Of a stretch of 64,000 bases of DNA, positions 21,955 through 33,800 are shown piece after piece. A program made the translations under genes and the position numbers. The notes under the pieces are model-generated. The model did no database searches. It had not been told where the DNA came from and saw only the letters and a list, made by a program, of their open reading frames with translations. The DNA comes from Ypsolopha sequella (lineage: Eukaryota > Arthropoda > Insecta > Lepidoptera > Ypsolophidae), in NCBI GenBank assembly GCA_934047225.1, contig OW204012.1:1612001-1676000 (forward strand). The letters are read 5' to 3'. Position 1 is the first letter of the stretch, and each line of letters starts with the position of its first letter.

Positions 21955-22805
21955 TAAGGGTGGCTTTCCACCATGTGCAAGGAAGCTGAGTGGTGTGAGG
22001 ATGCGTAGCTGTGCGAGGAAACTGAGTGGTGTGAGGATGCGTAGCTGTGCGAGGAAGCTGAGTGGTGTGAGGATGCGTAGCTGTGCGAGGAAGCTGAGTG
22101 GTGTGAGGATGCGTAGCTGTGCGAGGAAGCTGAGTGGTGTGAGGATGCGTAGCTGTGCGAGGAAGCTGAGTGGTGTGAGGATGCGTAGCTGTGCGAGGAA
22201 GCTGAGTGGTGTGAGGATGCGTAGCTGTGCGAGGAAGCTGAGTGGTGTGAGGATGCGTAGCTGTGCGAGGAAGCTGAGTCGTGTGAGGATGCGTAGCTGT
22301 GCGAGGAAGCTGAGTGGTGTGAGGATGCGTAGCTGTGCGAGGAAGCTGAGTGGTGTGAGGATGCGTAGCTGTGCGAGGAAGCTGAGTGGTGTGAGGATGC
22401 GTAGCTGTGCGAGGAAGCTGAGTGGTGTGAGGATGCGTAGCTGTGCGAGGAAGCTGAGTCGTGTGAGGATGCGTAGCTGTGCGAGGAAGCTGAGTGGTGT
22501 GAGGATGCGTAGCTGTGCGAGGAAGCTGAGTGGTGTGAGGATGCGTAGCTGTGCGAGGAACGAACTTAAGGCTTTTGCGTTTTTTCCAAAATGTTCAGCC
22601 CTTTGTCTACTATCTATATTATTTTCATTAAACCGATTGACCAATTACACAATGTGTAATGGTCATTTGAAGTTGTGCATCTGATCTGACGCTCTACTAA
22701 CCGAGCTGCGCTGTGCGAGGCTAGAAAAATGAAGCAACCGTATTGGTGGATTTTTCCCTCACACGCCGCTTAGCTTCCTCGCACATCTCTGGTGGAAAGT
22801 CAGCC
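21955..22805. mobile_element. MITE-like element whose left terminal repeat expanded into a minisatellite
   Basis: The left end (GGCTTTCCACC, TGTGCAAGGAAGCTGAG) reappears inverted at 22765-22805 (GACTTTCCACC, TGTGCGAGGAAGCTAAG). The minisatellite begins inside the left copy. The centre is AT-rich with no frame. The target duplication was not resolved. Confidence 0.65.
21979..22560. repeat. Minisatellite, 36-bp unit, about 16 copies
   Basis: Unit contains GAGGAAGCTGAGTGGTGTGA and GGATGCGTAGCTGTGC. Copies differ at a single base in a few units (GTGGTG to GTCGTG). 36 is a multiple of three, so both strands stay open. It sits in one terminal inverted repeat of an element (21957-22805). Confidence 0.98.
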
Positions 22806-23024
22806 TTACCTTGTTTCTGTCGCCTTACGAATAACTAATTGTTTTACGATTTTAAGATTGTTATGGTGGTGCTTAGTGACGAAAGAGGGTTTAAATCTTA
22901 CTGTTTTTGGGAATAAAGCGTTTAAAATTTAGAACTTGCGAGTAACTAAGTACTAACTCATAGGCTGAAAGGATTTTTTTCGCATATAGAGAGTAACAGG
23001 GACGCAAAATCATTTACATATCGC

Positions 23025-23412
23025 CTTAAGGTTAAACGTCAGTCGCTTAGCACAAAGTGCATTACTTAACTTTGTATTTCTTGTTTAGAAGTTAAAAATT
23101 GAAAAACATTTTGGTGTGTGGCAATTAACACCAATAGTTCAGTATTAGTGAGATTCGTAAAGCATGAGTTTGAAATTTAAAGCACAATTAGTCATGGTCT
23201 TGTGCAAATAAAGTTTAAACAGCATTTTAAGTTGGTTTTGAGAAGATCATAACTCTGTGTTAAATTGCAAACTAACGCTTTATAAACCTCACTAATACTT
23301 GACTATTGGCGTCAAATGGCACAAATAAATTTTTCAATTTTAAATTTATAAACAAGAACAACAAAGTTATGTTATGCACTTTGCGCTAAGTTAGTGACGT
23401 TTTAAGTTTGGG
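23025..23412. repeat. Fold-back element, arms about 150 bp
   Basis: The left arm (AACGTCAGTCGCTTAGCACA, AACTTTGTATTTCTTGTTTA) is inverted at the right (AACGTCACTAACTTAGCGCA in complement), about 80% identical. MITE-like, AT-rich. Confidence 0.8.
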
Positions 23413-24540
23413 GGAAGGTATAGGGATGTACTAGAGCAGTTTAATTTTTAACTTTTTCGTTTCGGGCCAGTGCGGAAAATTGTAGTAGGGTTCTTCCATA
23501 TTTTTCGAATAAATACTGTAAATTATAATTTTTAGAGTGTAGTAGATTATGCACTAAGGGAATAAAGCAGTGTCTTACGTCACGGGCGGCATATTGAACC
23601 CTGAGCGTAACGAGGGACTCTAGAGTTAACTCCTGAGCGTAGCGAGGGAGTTATATAGAGTCCTGAGTAAAGCGAGGGGTTCAAGCTGCCCAAGACAAAG
23701 ACAGGCTTTATTCCAGAGGAGCATACTCTACTTTTCACACCTTCTGCGAGACAATAAAAAGCTCGCCATTATTAATTCAATAAAATTCACTGACAATCAC
23801 AGCACCACACACCGTCTTTTGTTTCACATTCTTTGTAAACGCTTTTTTCTTTTTGTTGAATTCTGCTTATGGTGGCCAGTTCGATTTTCGAACAAACCTC
23901 TTTACAATCCCATATGGCCATTTGTTTTCCACGAGTTTCCACACGAATTTGACGTTCCAAATTTAAATCACTTTAATCCCTAGGGATTTTCATATAACTT
24001 TATATCCCTTGAGATATAATGCGATGCGTTACTTTACGTTGAGGTTGCATGATATGTAATTGGACACTGTCGAGCAGGTGGTGTGAAAAATATTTTTTTA
24101 ATACAGTTGCTCAAAAAGTGGCGTATTGCAGGGACGTATAGCGTTCGGGATGTGGGCTATTACATACTCGAGCTTTTTCTTTACCTTTTCCGACCTCGTG
24201 TGTTCTCTTTCCCAACTGTCAAAATAATGTCTATTAAGAAGAAAAAAACAAACCACGAAGTTTTTACTAAAAAAAAATCCTAGAAGTTTTTATGATTCAT
24301 GCAAATATTTCTAAAAAGAAGCTACTAATTTGTTTCAATATCAGATTTAATGATATGATTCAATCAGTTAGGTTAGGTTTCATTTCATTTCATCTCATTA
24401 AATTTCATATCAATAAAAAAATTCTATTGAAGACTTGGCTGTATGGGCATAGTTCTCTTTGCCTACCCAGAATGGGTGAAGAAAACAAAAAAAATATCTC
24501 TTTTACGGTTGGCGCCATTTTCCAATAATTTTCTTTGCGG
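23413..24540. other. Dispersed repeat with CCTGAGCG-type direct subrepeats
   Basis: 23605-23690 contains three short variants of CCTGAGCGTAACGAGGGA. The rest is anonymous AT-rich DNA; the small frames at 24083-24528 are not supported. Confidence 0.4.
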
Positions 24541-24562
24541 GTTTAGTTGTTTGTTGCACAAA

Positions 24563-24712
24563 ATGAGTAATTTCGACGATATTTTATTTGAATTAACACC
24601 ACCGGAACTCAGTATAATTGCACAAAATGCTTCGGAGAACATTTTACTGGAAAAGTCAAAAAGTCGCTACATATCTACATACGACGAATTTATTGCGTGG
24701 AGTATTAGTTAG
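24563..24712 (+). pseudogene. Small frame resembling the start of a Crypton-type tyrosine recombinase
   Basis: 49 codons from ATG to TAG: MSNFDDILFELTPPELSII, then LLEKSKSRYISTYDEFIAW. The last part resembles the N-terminal core-binding segment (LPEKSKxxYxxAYxxFxxW) of Crypton-like recombinase proteins. No catalytic domain follows. The flanking GC-rich stretch at 24790-24900 has repeat character. Confidence 0.4.
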
Positions 24713-25124
24713 TTGAGTTTATTGTGTTTTTATTATTTTATTAAATTGCTTCATTTTTTCGCAACTGTATTAAAAATAGTTGTTCAGTACACGTGCGGAA
24801 CCGTCATTGCAACTTGTTCCGACTGTCAACCCTCACCTTCGGCTGCGCCTCGGCTCGGGTAGACATTTGTCGGAACTCTTCGCAATGACAGGCTTTCCGC
24901 ACTCGTAATGAAATATACTATATTATTCGTCTTCTCCTGAAGCATATTTTCGGCACTGACCAGAAACAAAAATACAAAAAAGTTAAAACGAACCGCCCTA
25001 ATGCCTTATTTTTATAAAATATCATCATGCTACTCACAAACGAAACCAATAATTTAACTATGTGCGACATCTATTGACGAGTAGCATTACTTATTTTTGA
25101 ATAACTTCTTAAAACTCGAGACTT

Positions 25125-25325
25125 GTCTAATGTAAACCGTACCCCTATTATAAATGTGAAAGTGTGTTTGTCGGTTTGTCCTTCTTTCACGCAGCTACGG
25201 AGCAACGGATCGACGTGATTTTTTGGCATAGATATAGGTAGTTTATGGGCCGGAGAGTGACATAGGCTACTTTTTATCCCGCGAAAATACAAAACGAAAT
25301 CACCGCGGACGAAAGTAAGTTATAT
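25125..25325. mobile_element. Helitron- or SINE-like moth repeat
   Basis: CGCAGCTACGGAGCAACGGA, GTTTATGGGCCGGAGAGTGA and TTTTTATCCCGCGAAAATAC followed by CGCGGACGAAAG are parts of a very common lepidopteran repeat. Non-coding. Confidence 0.6.
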
Positions 25326-25904
25326 TAAAATGTTTAAATAGCAACGCCTCATTTTTGAAAATATATTACGTTCATAAATTTCAGAACTAGTGCTGACATC
25401 TGTACAAATAATTAGAAGTACCGCCTTATTGCTTCTACAATGAGACGCTTTATGGTTAAACATTTTGCCAATAGATGGCGCTAGTCTTGTTAATATGCGA
25501 CAACTTTATTCTTTAGTTTCTGCCGCCACCTCTTTTGGCGCTGCGTACGTATTCGTTTGCCCGAATACAGACATGATGTGTGGAAAGGCGATTCGTGGAT
25601 TTGTATTCGCTATTTCCTGTATTTTCCGAATACGCAAATACCAAATACGCGTTTCTAGATGCTACCCTCTGACAAGGACTCTGCTGGCGCCCATGTCTGC
25701 CATTATTTTTCACTCGAAATGACTTAACCTCATCAAATAAAAACAATGGAATATAAGGAATGCTCACTACAGGTTTTCAATCAAAAAAATTAACACATAT
25801 CTATAGAAAATCCTTTTTAAAATCACCTGAAATCTGTCTTCGCAATATAATTAACCGTCGGTTTTTAATCCCGCTTCAAACGTTGCAAATAGGCAAATAT
25901 TATA

Positions 25905-26075
25905 GCTGATTCTGAAGGCTTTAATTTAAGTTTTGACGATGTCAAAACTAAATTTTCTTCATTGCATAATAGTTCTCTAGTGTTAGGGATAAAGCTAAAA
26001 TGCTTTGGAAAAAATTTAGTTTTGACAGCACTAAAACTAAAATTAAAGCCTTCAGAATCGGCTTTATTGATGAAT
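25905..26075. repeat. Fold-back element
   Basis: GCTGATTCTGAAGGCTTTAA at the left and its near inverse at 26040-26072. One arm is also found at 6725-6760 and 7325-7365. Confidence 0.75.
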
Positions 26076-26540
26076 ATGCCACAGTTTCCAACGTTGAATT
26101 TCTTGCTATCATTGGCGAAAATTTATATATCTAGACCGAAGCTATGAGGGTTCAAAAATATGACGAAACGCTTCGAGAAAAGGTACGTAGTGCCCCGCTT
26201 CCTTTGGCTCGTCTTGGCGGGGGGCACTATCGTGCCCCCAGATAATTCTAAAATGGCTTGTTTATATCACCAAATGACAACTTACAAATATCTCTAAAAA
26301 ATACGAAGCCGATGATTTAAAATACCGTGAAAATTATTACAGTGTTTAAAAAAACTTACTACGTCCATAGACGAGTCCATGCTACGTCACACATTTGTAC
26401 AGTGCTTTAAGGATCGTGGATTGGTTGTGTCCAATAATCGAAACTAACGCTGCTCACTACCATAATTCTCGTATCACAGCTGGACCAGAGAATATAAAGG
26501 CTGGACCCTCCTGTCCCTATCATCCACGCGCCATCTGTAA

Positions 26541-26710
26541 TCTAAGCATGAAAACATCACCGTATAGTTGCGTTTGAAACTAAACTTAGGTTGTCATACG
26601 TAGCTGTTAGTTCCGCTACTGTCCGCTTGGAGCGGTTTCCCAGATTTCATACGATTTTGATGTAGTTTGAAACGCAACTATAAGTACGGAGATGTTTTCA
26701 TGCATATGCT
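26541..26710. mobile_element. MITE, copy 1 (pair with 27011-27178)
   Basis: Terminal inverted repeats of about 40 bases: AAGCATGAAAACATC, then TAGTTGCGTTTGAAACTA, inverted at the right end. The internal sequence is shared with 27011-27178 at over 90%. Confidence 0.85.
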
Positions 26711-27010
26711 ACAGATCCTTCACAAATTATAGAGGGATACTGAGATCCTTGTAGCACAGTAACGTGATTCCTTGAAAAATTTTCGTGCCTAGTTTTTTTT
26801 TTACTTTTACCATAAACAAACAATACTTCGTCCATGCTTTTACCATAAAATTTCGTTTGACACCTTCTTGTAACTATGTAGTGCAACTTCTTGGTCATTG
26901 ACCCGAAGTAGGTACCTATATTACTACCAAAGAAAACGGCAATCACTTTCCATACCGCTTACACTTTTTACCCAGTTTCATAGTACACGGTGTCAAGTTC
27001 GTTGCTCTGT

Positions 27011-27178
27011 AGCCTAAGCATGAAAACATCTCCGTATAGTTGCGTTTGAAACTAAACTTAGGTTGCCATACGTAGCTGTTAGTTCCGCTACTGTCCGCTT
27101 GGAGTGATTTCCCAGATTCTATACGATTTTGATGTAGTTTGAAACGCAACTGTACGGAGATGTTTTCATGCTTAGGCT
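27011..27178. mobile_element. MITE, copy 2
   Basis: AGCCTAAGCATGAAAACATC at the left and its exact inverse at the right. Same family and orientation as 26541-26710, 300 bp away. Confidence 0.88.
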
Positions 27179-27179
27179 T

Positions 27180-27560
27180 CTGGACAAATATACCTCTGTG
27201 AGTTCCGGACGGCAGCTCATTGGCTGTCGAGCGGACAACATACCCCGAGGATGCCTCGTTTAGAGGCGAAACACGTGTCCATAAGTTTTCTTGCTTGTTA
27301 TTTAAGATAGCTTTATTTTGTGCTCGTACTGCTTTTGCTTGTGCGTGTTTTATGCGGGAGGGCGGGCGGTACTTGAGTCTGAATTTTGAATGTCATGGTA
27401 AGAGTGTTTAGCAGAATATTGCAAATTATTAATATATCCACAAATTTATGGACAGCCCTAACAGGTATGAAAACCTCAGACATAGCTGTATGGTAAAGTT
27501 CCTTTTGCCTTCTTACTCAATGGTAAAAAAAAGAAAATAAATAGGATTGGAAATAAAGAC
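27180..27560. other. No gene identified
   Basis: A 63-codon frame at 27220-27411 lacks recognisable content. Mixed composition, no clear repeat. Confidence 0.4.
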
Positions 27561-29862
27561 TTTAAATGAGTTAATATATTTAATTACGTTCACAAATAAG
27601 TTTTATACCATACAATGCCCGAATCTACGCAAGGTTTCGAGACAATCGTTTGTCGAGGATAAAATCTAAAAAGAAATAACAATAAAATAATTTCTCAAAT
27701 TATCATCAATAAGTCGCAAATCAATCCGATTCTAAAATTAACAATTTATTTGGTTTATTAATTGATTAAAAATTAAATTTATACAAAAAATACAGTCATA
27801 TATTTGTTGCAAATAGCATGTTAAATGCTCTATTTGTTGTTATATCGAAAATTTGTATTTATTTTAAATAGTTTTATATGAGTACAATACTTAAATCTAT
27901 ACATTTAAATAGTAAGTAGGTAAGTATATTGAAGAAAGTATCAAAATTACAAGATAAAATTTAATATAAGTTGTATTATTATGATTACTATGAGTTTAAT
28001 CATAGTAAAATATGTAATTAATGTACATAGTTAACTATGTAAGTAATGTGCTACATCAAAGAGTAAGCAAGTTAAATGACTTGAATAATTGTTACAAGAT
28101 AAAATATCGACAAAAATGTTAGAATATTTTATTTCATATTTATAAGTTTACTACTAGAATTATAAGACACGAATTTAGCCTGATTTCGATTTTACGAAAT
28201 TTAAGCCCTTGTCTAAAAACGATTGTTTGGCTACATTTGGTTCATTCGGAAAAATATAAAAGCTTTTTTTATTTTAATTCAGATTTTGTACAGATAGTAG
28301 TTGGATTTTTAGATCGTCGAAAAAATGTTAGCGCAGCATTTTCCTTCTTGAAATATTGTTTTGTATTATTTCTACTTGATAAAATCGTTAAAAGATCAAG
28401 GGCTTTACTTTACTCTAATAAAATATTCATAAATATCTTTATATTTTATGTAATTTTACATACATTTTGTATGTGAATATCTTATTCTATCAGAATTGGT
28501 GTTACATTACCTTCAGTGGACGAATCGCTTTCGTGGGCATCTCTATATTATGTAAATATGAAAGAATTGTCATCTACCCACTGTTAAATACATTTACCGA
28601 GACAAAAAACCTTAAAATACAAATCTTATAGGTAAGTATATAAAATAATGTACTTTATATCAAGTAGCAGACAAAATAAATAAGGCACAATGTCAAGAAA
28701 ATGTTGTAAAATTATTAAAAATATTTCAAAAAATCTTGTGTTCTCCTCACGCTACTTCAGTGGCGGACGCGACTTTGCTATAAAAATAAAATATCTCTTA
28801 AAATGATAATGTCGAACATAATATTTCTGTTACATTATTTATTTCATGCGTTAATTATGTCCTTACAAATATTTTTAGTATAAGCTTAACCCTTTCAAAA
28901 TAAACAAGTTCTTATTAGAGTACATTACAAACTAGAAATCAATCAGAAACAAATTTAAAAGTACAAATATTTTTGATAAAATATTTGTGCTTTTAAATTA
29001 GTTTCTGATTGATTTCAAGTTTGTAATGCACTCTAATAATAATTAAAGCGATGGATTTCGCAATAAAAAACATATAAACAAGTTTTTATTAGTTTTAAGC
29101 TAATCATAATTTTGAAAGAGTCATTTTAGTACATTAGTACAATATATCTTACCACATTAGAATTTGGAATACATAATTACTATCATTGTACCGCACATCA
29201 CTACTTACATGTATAAATAGACAAAAAATCACACAATATAATCCATGTAATATTTACAAATTAGTTTATGGCTGAAAGATGGCACACAATGGTTGAGATT
29301 TCTCACTGTTAAGTTTTTAAATTAAATATATCTCATATTTTATCAAAGTAAAAGAGCACCATTCTCGAAAGTACAATGGCACAAGTGGCTTTTATATTTC
29401 TTTTCAAATATACGTCAAGGCAACATTAATAAGGACCCCGAATGGGGCTAGCACTTTGTGAATTCAATTATTCATTATAACTTCCAACATGGCCGTCCAG
29501 GCATTCATAGTTAAATTAAATTTGTATTTTTATAATTCTCGTTTAAGGCAAAATTTAGGCACTACATTTTACTTCACTTAACTTAAAATCTTTAGCACCG
29601 CAGATTTTAACTTACATCTAAATAATGTTACATCCACAATTCTACATCGTGCACTGAAAATAAGCATTTACATCTGAAATGCAAGAATATCATTTAGAAA
29701 GCGCGGTTTTATTTAAAAATGCACTGTTTACAAGAGATTCTCTAATTTCATATCTCTACACGAGAAATATTAGAGAATGTCTCGCTCAAATACACTGACA
29801 AAAATACAGACAACGATGCGTATTGTTAAACTTCAAGCTGGTAATCACAGTAACATCAAACC
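27560..29862 (-). other. Probable 3' untranslated and flanking region of long talin isoform
   Basis: About 2.3 kb of AT-rich DNA after the stop at 29863 with few recognisable repeats, unlike most of the window. Several AATAAA signals occur on the minus strand, so no single poly(A) site can be chosen. It contains a strong hairpin at 28913-29040. The 3' UTR reading is inference from position and low repeat density. Confidence 0.4.
28913..29040. repeat. Inverted repeat / hairpin in presumed talin 3' region
   Basis: Arms of about 60 bases (28913-28974 and 28977-29040) are nearly perfect reverse complements with almost no loop; the left arm includes GTACATTACAAACTAGAAAT and the right arm its inverse. 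In a transcript it would form a long duplex. It may be a small fold-back element or a UTR structure. Confidence 0.75.
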
Positions 29863-30880
29863 TCAGAAATTACCAAACTTCTTAGTTACCGTGGAACTGC
29901 TCTCAGATTTGTGGGAGCTGGTCATGACTGACTTCCTTTCGATAGTCTCTGACGAGATGACCTGTTTCGAGAACTTTTTGTCCATCCCTTCGATTTCTTT
30001 GACGAGTTCCGACGGCTTCTTTACCTTGCTAACACTTGTTGTCGATTGGTAGTCTGAAGTTTGGAATTCGGATGGACGCATGAAGGAGCGACTGGTGTCG
30101 GAACTGAGTTTCGAATCGAGCGTATTGAATCTTGAATCCATTGTGCTGTATTTCGAATCGTTGTCGAACGACTTGGATAGCTCATCAATGCCTTCCAGCT
30201 TGATCGGTTCGTATTTCGTGTTAGTGCTCGTGATAGTGACAGGGGACGAGCTGTATATTTTCGTTGTGGTCACTTTTTGCGTCCCATTCGGTATCTCTTT
30301 CACCTCCGTAGTCCTTTCCTCCATGTAATTTGGCCCTCCGTAACTGTGGACCTCTTTGCCGTAAGGGGAAGATATTCTTTCGAGTTCCGGAGTAGGCACC
30401 TTCACAAGGTCGGAAGAAACGTTTTTGTTGAACTCCTGCTGCGAAAACGAGTCGAATTTCGAGGGCGTGGAGGTTGCAAAAGGTGATTTAACTTCATGTC
30501 TCGTTTCAGTTTTTGAGAATTCAGTTTTTGGATAGCTTTGGTACGATTCGCTCTTTACAGAGAATTCAGAATGTTTGGTTCCACCGGGTATGGCTTCCGT
30601 GGACTTTTGGTGTTCCGAGAAGCTTTGGCCAACACCGTCGAACGGGGATTTCGGTGTTGATGGCTTGTTTAGCGTTGAATATATAGGTTCGGGTTTGTCC
30701 TCGAATTTCAAATCTCGAGCATTAAACTTGGGGCTTATAGGAGAAGATATTTTAGGTGCATCGTATCCGTACTTTTGCTCTTTATTGTACTGATATTGGT
30801 TGGACTCGAATTGTCTTTTTTCCTCTGAATATTCGTTAAGGTGGGCGGGTCGCGGTGTGTCGTAAAGACGGGTTTCGTAG
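29863..30880 (-). CDS. rhea: Talin alternative terminal exon B (long Ser/Thr/Lys-rich tail)
   Basis: Acceptor ccttttacag precedes CTACGAAACC. One base completes the Arg codon, and 338 residues follow to TGA. The tail opens YETRLYDTPRPAHLNEYS, is rich in Ser, Thr, Lys, Glu and Tyr, has many SP and TP sites (KSPF, PTPELERISSP, SSPVTITS) and ends SSTVTKKFGNF. It looks intrinsically disordered, with no recognised domain. Codon usage and an unbroken 1-kb frame in an AT-rich setting support real coding. The reverse strand also shows several open frames, which I read as shadows. Confidence 0.85.
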
Positions 30881-33800
30881 CTGTAAAAGGTTGTTTTAGT
30901 TAATTCATTATGATGTTGATTAGACGAGTTAACTTATTACAATTATTAATTATTTCTTAATTTTATAATAACCTTACACCTTAGAGAGAAAAGAGAAGCG
31001 GAAGAGAATCGAAACTGTACAAGATCTAAGACCACACCACATGCTGCATGCGATATATTATCTAAAATGCATATCTATTTTGATATTCTACATTATACAT
31101 TATTCTACAAGGTACACGAAACAAAGAGTTAGAAAAAGGGAATTTAATGGGATGGGAGATGAGTGTAACATTTAGTTGTCTTGTTTTTTGAAGTGGATAC
31201 TTCTACGTTCGCATTTCGTATAGGGGGGCCTGTTCAGAACTTGCACGTCACTTCCGGGACAAACTTCGCGCAGTCACGCAGATCAAGGCATTTTAGTATT
31301 TAGTACTTGACAATAAATTTCTTTGACGGAAGGAGTGTCGTGAAAAGAACTTTATTAAGTTCTTTATTTAAGATTTCTGACGCGCTTAGTTTCGTCAGGT
31401 TAATAATAATAAAAAAAAACATTTAATAACAAAGTACTAGTTACTTTGGGTAGTTTCGATTGGCCGCCCCTAATATCTGGGCGCCCTAGGCCCGGGCCTA
31501 CTGGGCCTTAGGACAAATCCGTCACTGGTCGCTGTCCTGTCAGTTCGTGCTAAAGTGATAGACCCATAACCAAAGATTTTAAAAGTTTAGATGAGCCCTG
31601 GCACCTAAAATCTATTGCATTGTTTTTGAATGTGTGCGTTAACATAATGCGGACGCCCGCACAAAATGAGTGCGCAATCTGTCTACCTACGGTCAGCAAA
31701 CTGATCAGACTACTAAAGTTATTAAAATGATTAACTTTAAGTGCGCTTAAGGCGTCCAACTATCACTGTGTTCAGATGAGCACTGATTTCAAACGTGTGA
31801 GTGAGCGTCACCCATTTTGGTGCTGTCATAGTACGGTAAGGGCTTATCTTTACTTTTAAAATCTTTGCCCATAACACGAACAAAATGTTGGGTTAGAAAA
31901 AACACATGAAAAGGCACGGCCTGCACTTTCGTTTCATTGAACAACACACTACACAGGTTACAGCGATTTTAATTCACAATATTCTATCACTATTGTTGAT
32001 CAAAATAGCCAAAATGCAATATTTTTTCAATTAAACAAAAAAAAAACGACGCCCTCACATCTTCGCGCCTTTTTTCCAACCAAGTTTTTTTTTTAATGAA
32101 CGATTATTTCATTTCTTATTCCGTTTGTAATCGTAAATTATTTCTTATTCGTTATTATTCAAGATAAATTAATGCATATTTGAAGGGAACAACAAATATT
32201 TTTTCAATGCATGTGCTCGTAAAGGCCTACTTTTTATGCATCATAACCGAACATAAAGTCAATTATTTTGCCCTAGGGCTTTATTATTATTATTTTTTTT
32301 TATTTATTTACAATGGTTGGCTAACCTGCAGCCTTTCCTGTGTACCATAAATGTCATACTTTTTTTTCCACTGTTTAACGGCTCTGGATACAGTCCTTTT
32401 GAGCCAATTACAATTTAAAGTTTACAAAATTATATTGTTTTATTTCCTCACACTATGCATTGAAAAACGTAGTATGATACACGGGCGTAACGTGTTTTGA
32501 ATCGTCCTCGTACTTTATTCCTTTGCGCCCTTGTAGCATAAACTACTATTAAATCACCTCGTGAACGATGCGCTGTCATCACTAACGTATGATTATGATT
32601 TCTATGGCCGTTATTAATTCCTTCTTTTTGGGTAAAGAGGCGATTAACCCTAGAGTGGTCGTGGATTACATTTTAATCCACGCGTACAAGAACTTAAAAC
32701 AAATCAAATCTGTTAAAGTGATCCTTTCGACGCTCAGTGTAGTTGAAGATGATACATTGCGCATGCGCTCAGTGTTGCGCGGACATCGGTTGCATGCGGT
32801 TAAGTCACAGGAGCTGTGTAGCTATAATAATAAGCTACACAATTCCCAATAACTATAAGTAAGTCAGACAGTGTGATTGTTATAACCATATATGAGGTAA
32901 TTTTCGTTTTTATTTTTTATATATTTTGCTTGTTACAATTTTTTTTAAGAAAAAGCTTCAATTTAAACACTTAAGACTGAATAATAAATAATAAAAAGGA
33001 TACAACTTGTTTTTTGTTACTTATAAATTGGCCTATATATGTAATCCACGCGACCACATACGCTTCTATATACAGCGCGACTACTGTAGAGAAGTATCCA
33101 CTTAAATAATTTACGGTTGTATCTCTGACACAACTCGTTGTTGTATGTACTGAACATTATACAAAGTTCAATGTCTTTAAAAGAACTTGCCCCAAAATAT
33201 TTCTGTGAGATGAGATGTTTTTGACCGCATGGTATTGACCAAAGGGTGCAACCTTTGTACAAAGTGAGTCTTCCCTTGATTTACCAATTCACTGTGCTTT
33301 TTTTAATAAATTATTATGCAATATGACCCATTTTTCGGCATATTACATAATAATCAAGACTGCCCCATAAGTATCACGTTTTTTTGCCTTCGGTTCATTT
33401 ATAATTAACTAGCTTCTGCCCGCGGCTTTGCCCGCGTGGCCTACAGGAAACAAATTACATTTTTTTCAGAAACTAACATTATAAGTGCTCTCACTTTTTA
33501 GGGGTTGAATTCTGGAAAAGCCTTTTTCACGTCCATCACGTTGGATTTTAAAATCGTTGTTGTTTTCGTAATCAGCGACCCGATAAACCATACAAACGAT
33601 ACCCATGTTGATTTTCAGACGTTTTCACCCTCTAAGGGGGTGAATTTTGAAAAATCCTTTCTTAGTGCACCCCTAGACCTCTACAGGAACCTACTTGCCA
33701 AATTTGGAATCTCTAGGACCAGCCGCTTAGGCTGAGCGTTGATATATCAGTCAGTCAGTCAGTCAGGACTTTGAATTTTATATATATACAGATATCGCAT

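Noticed and set aside
21859..22684. Frames of 261 (minus) and 229 (plus) codons
   Set aside because: Both run through the 36-bp minisatellite; the repeat alone explains them.
30080..30793. Plus-strand frames opposite the long talin terminal exon
   Set aside because: Shadow frames. The minus frame is longer, joins talin in phase and has sensible composition.
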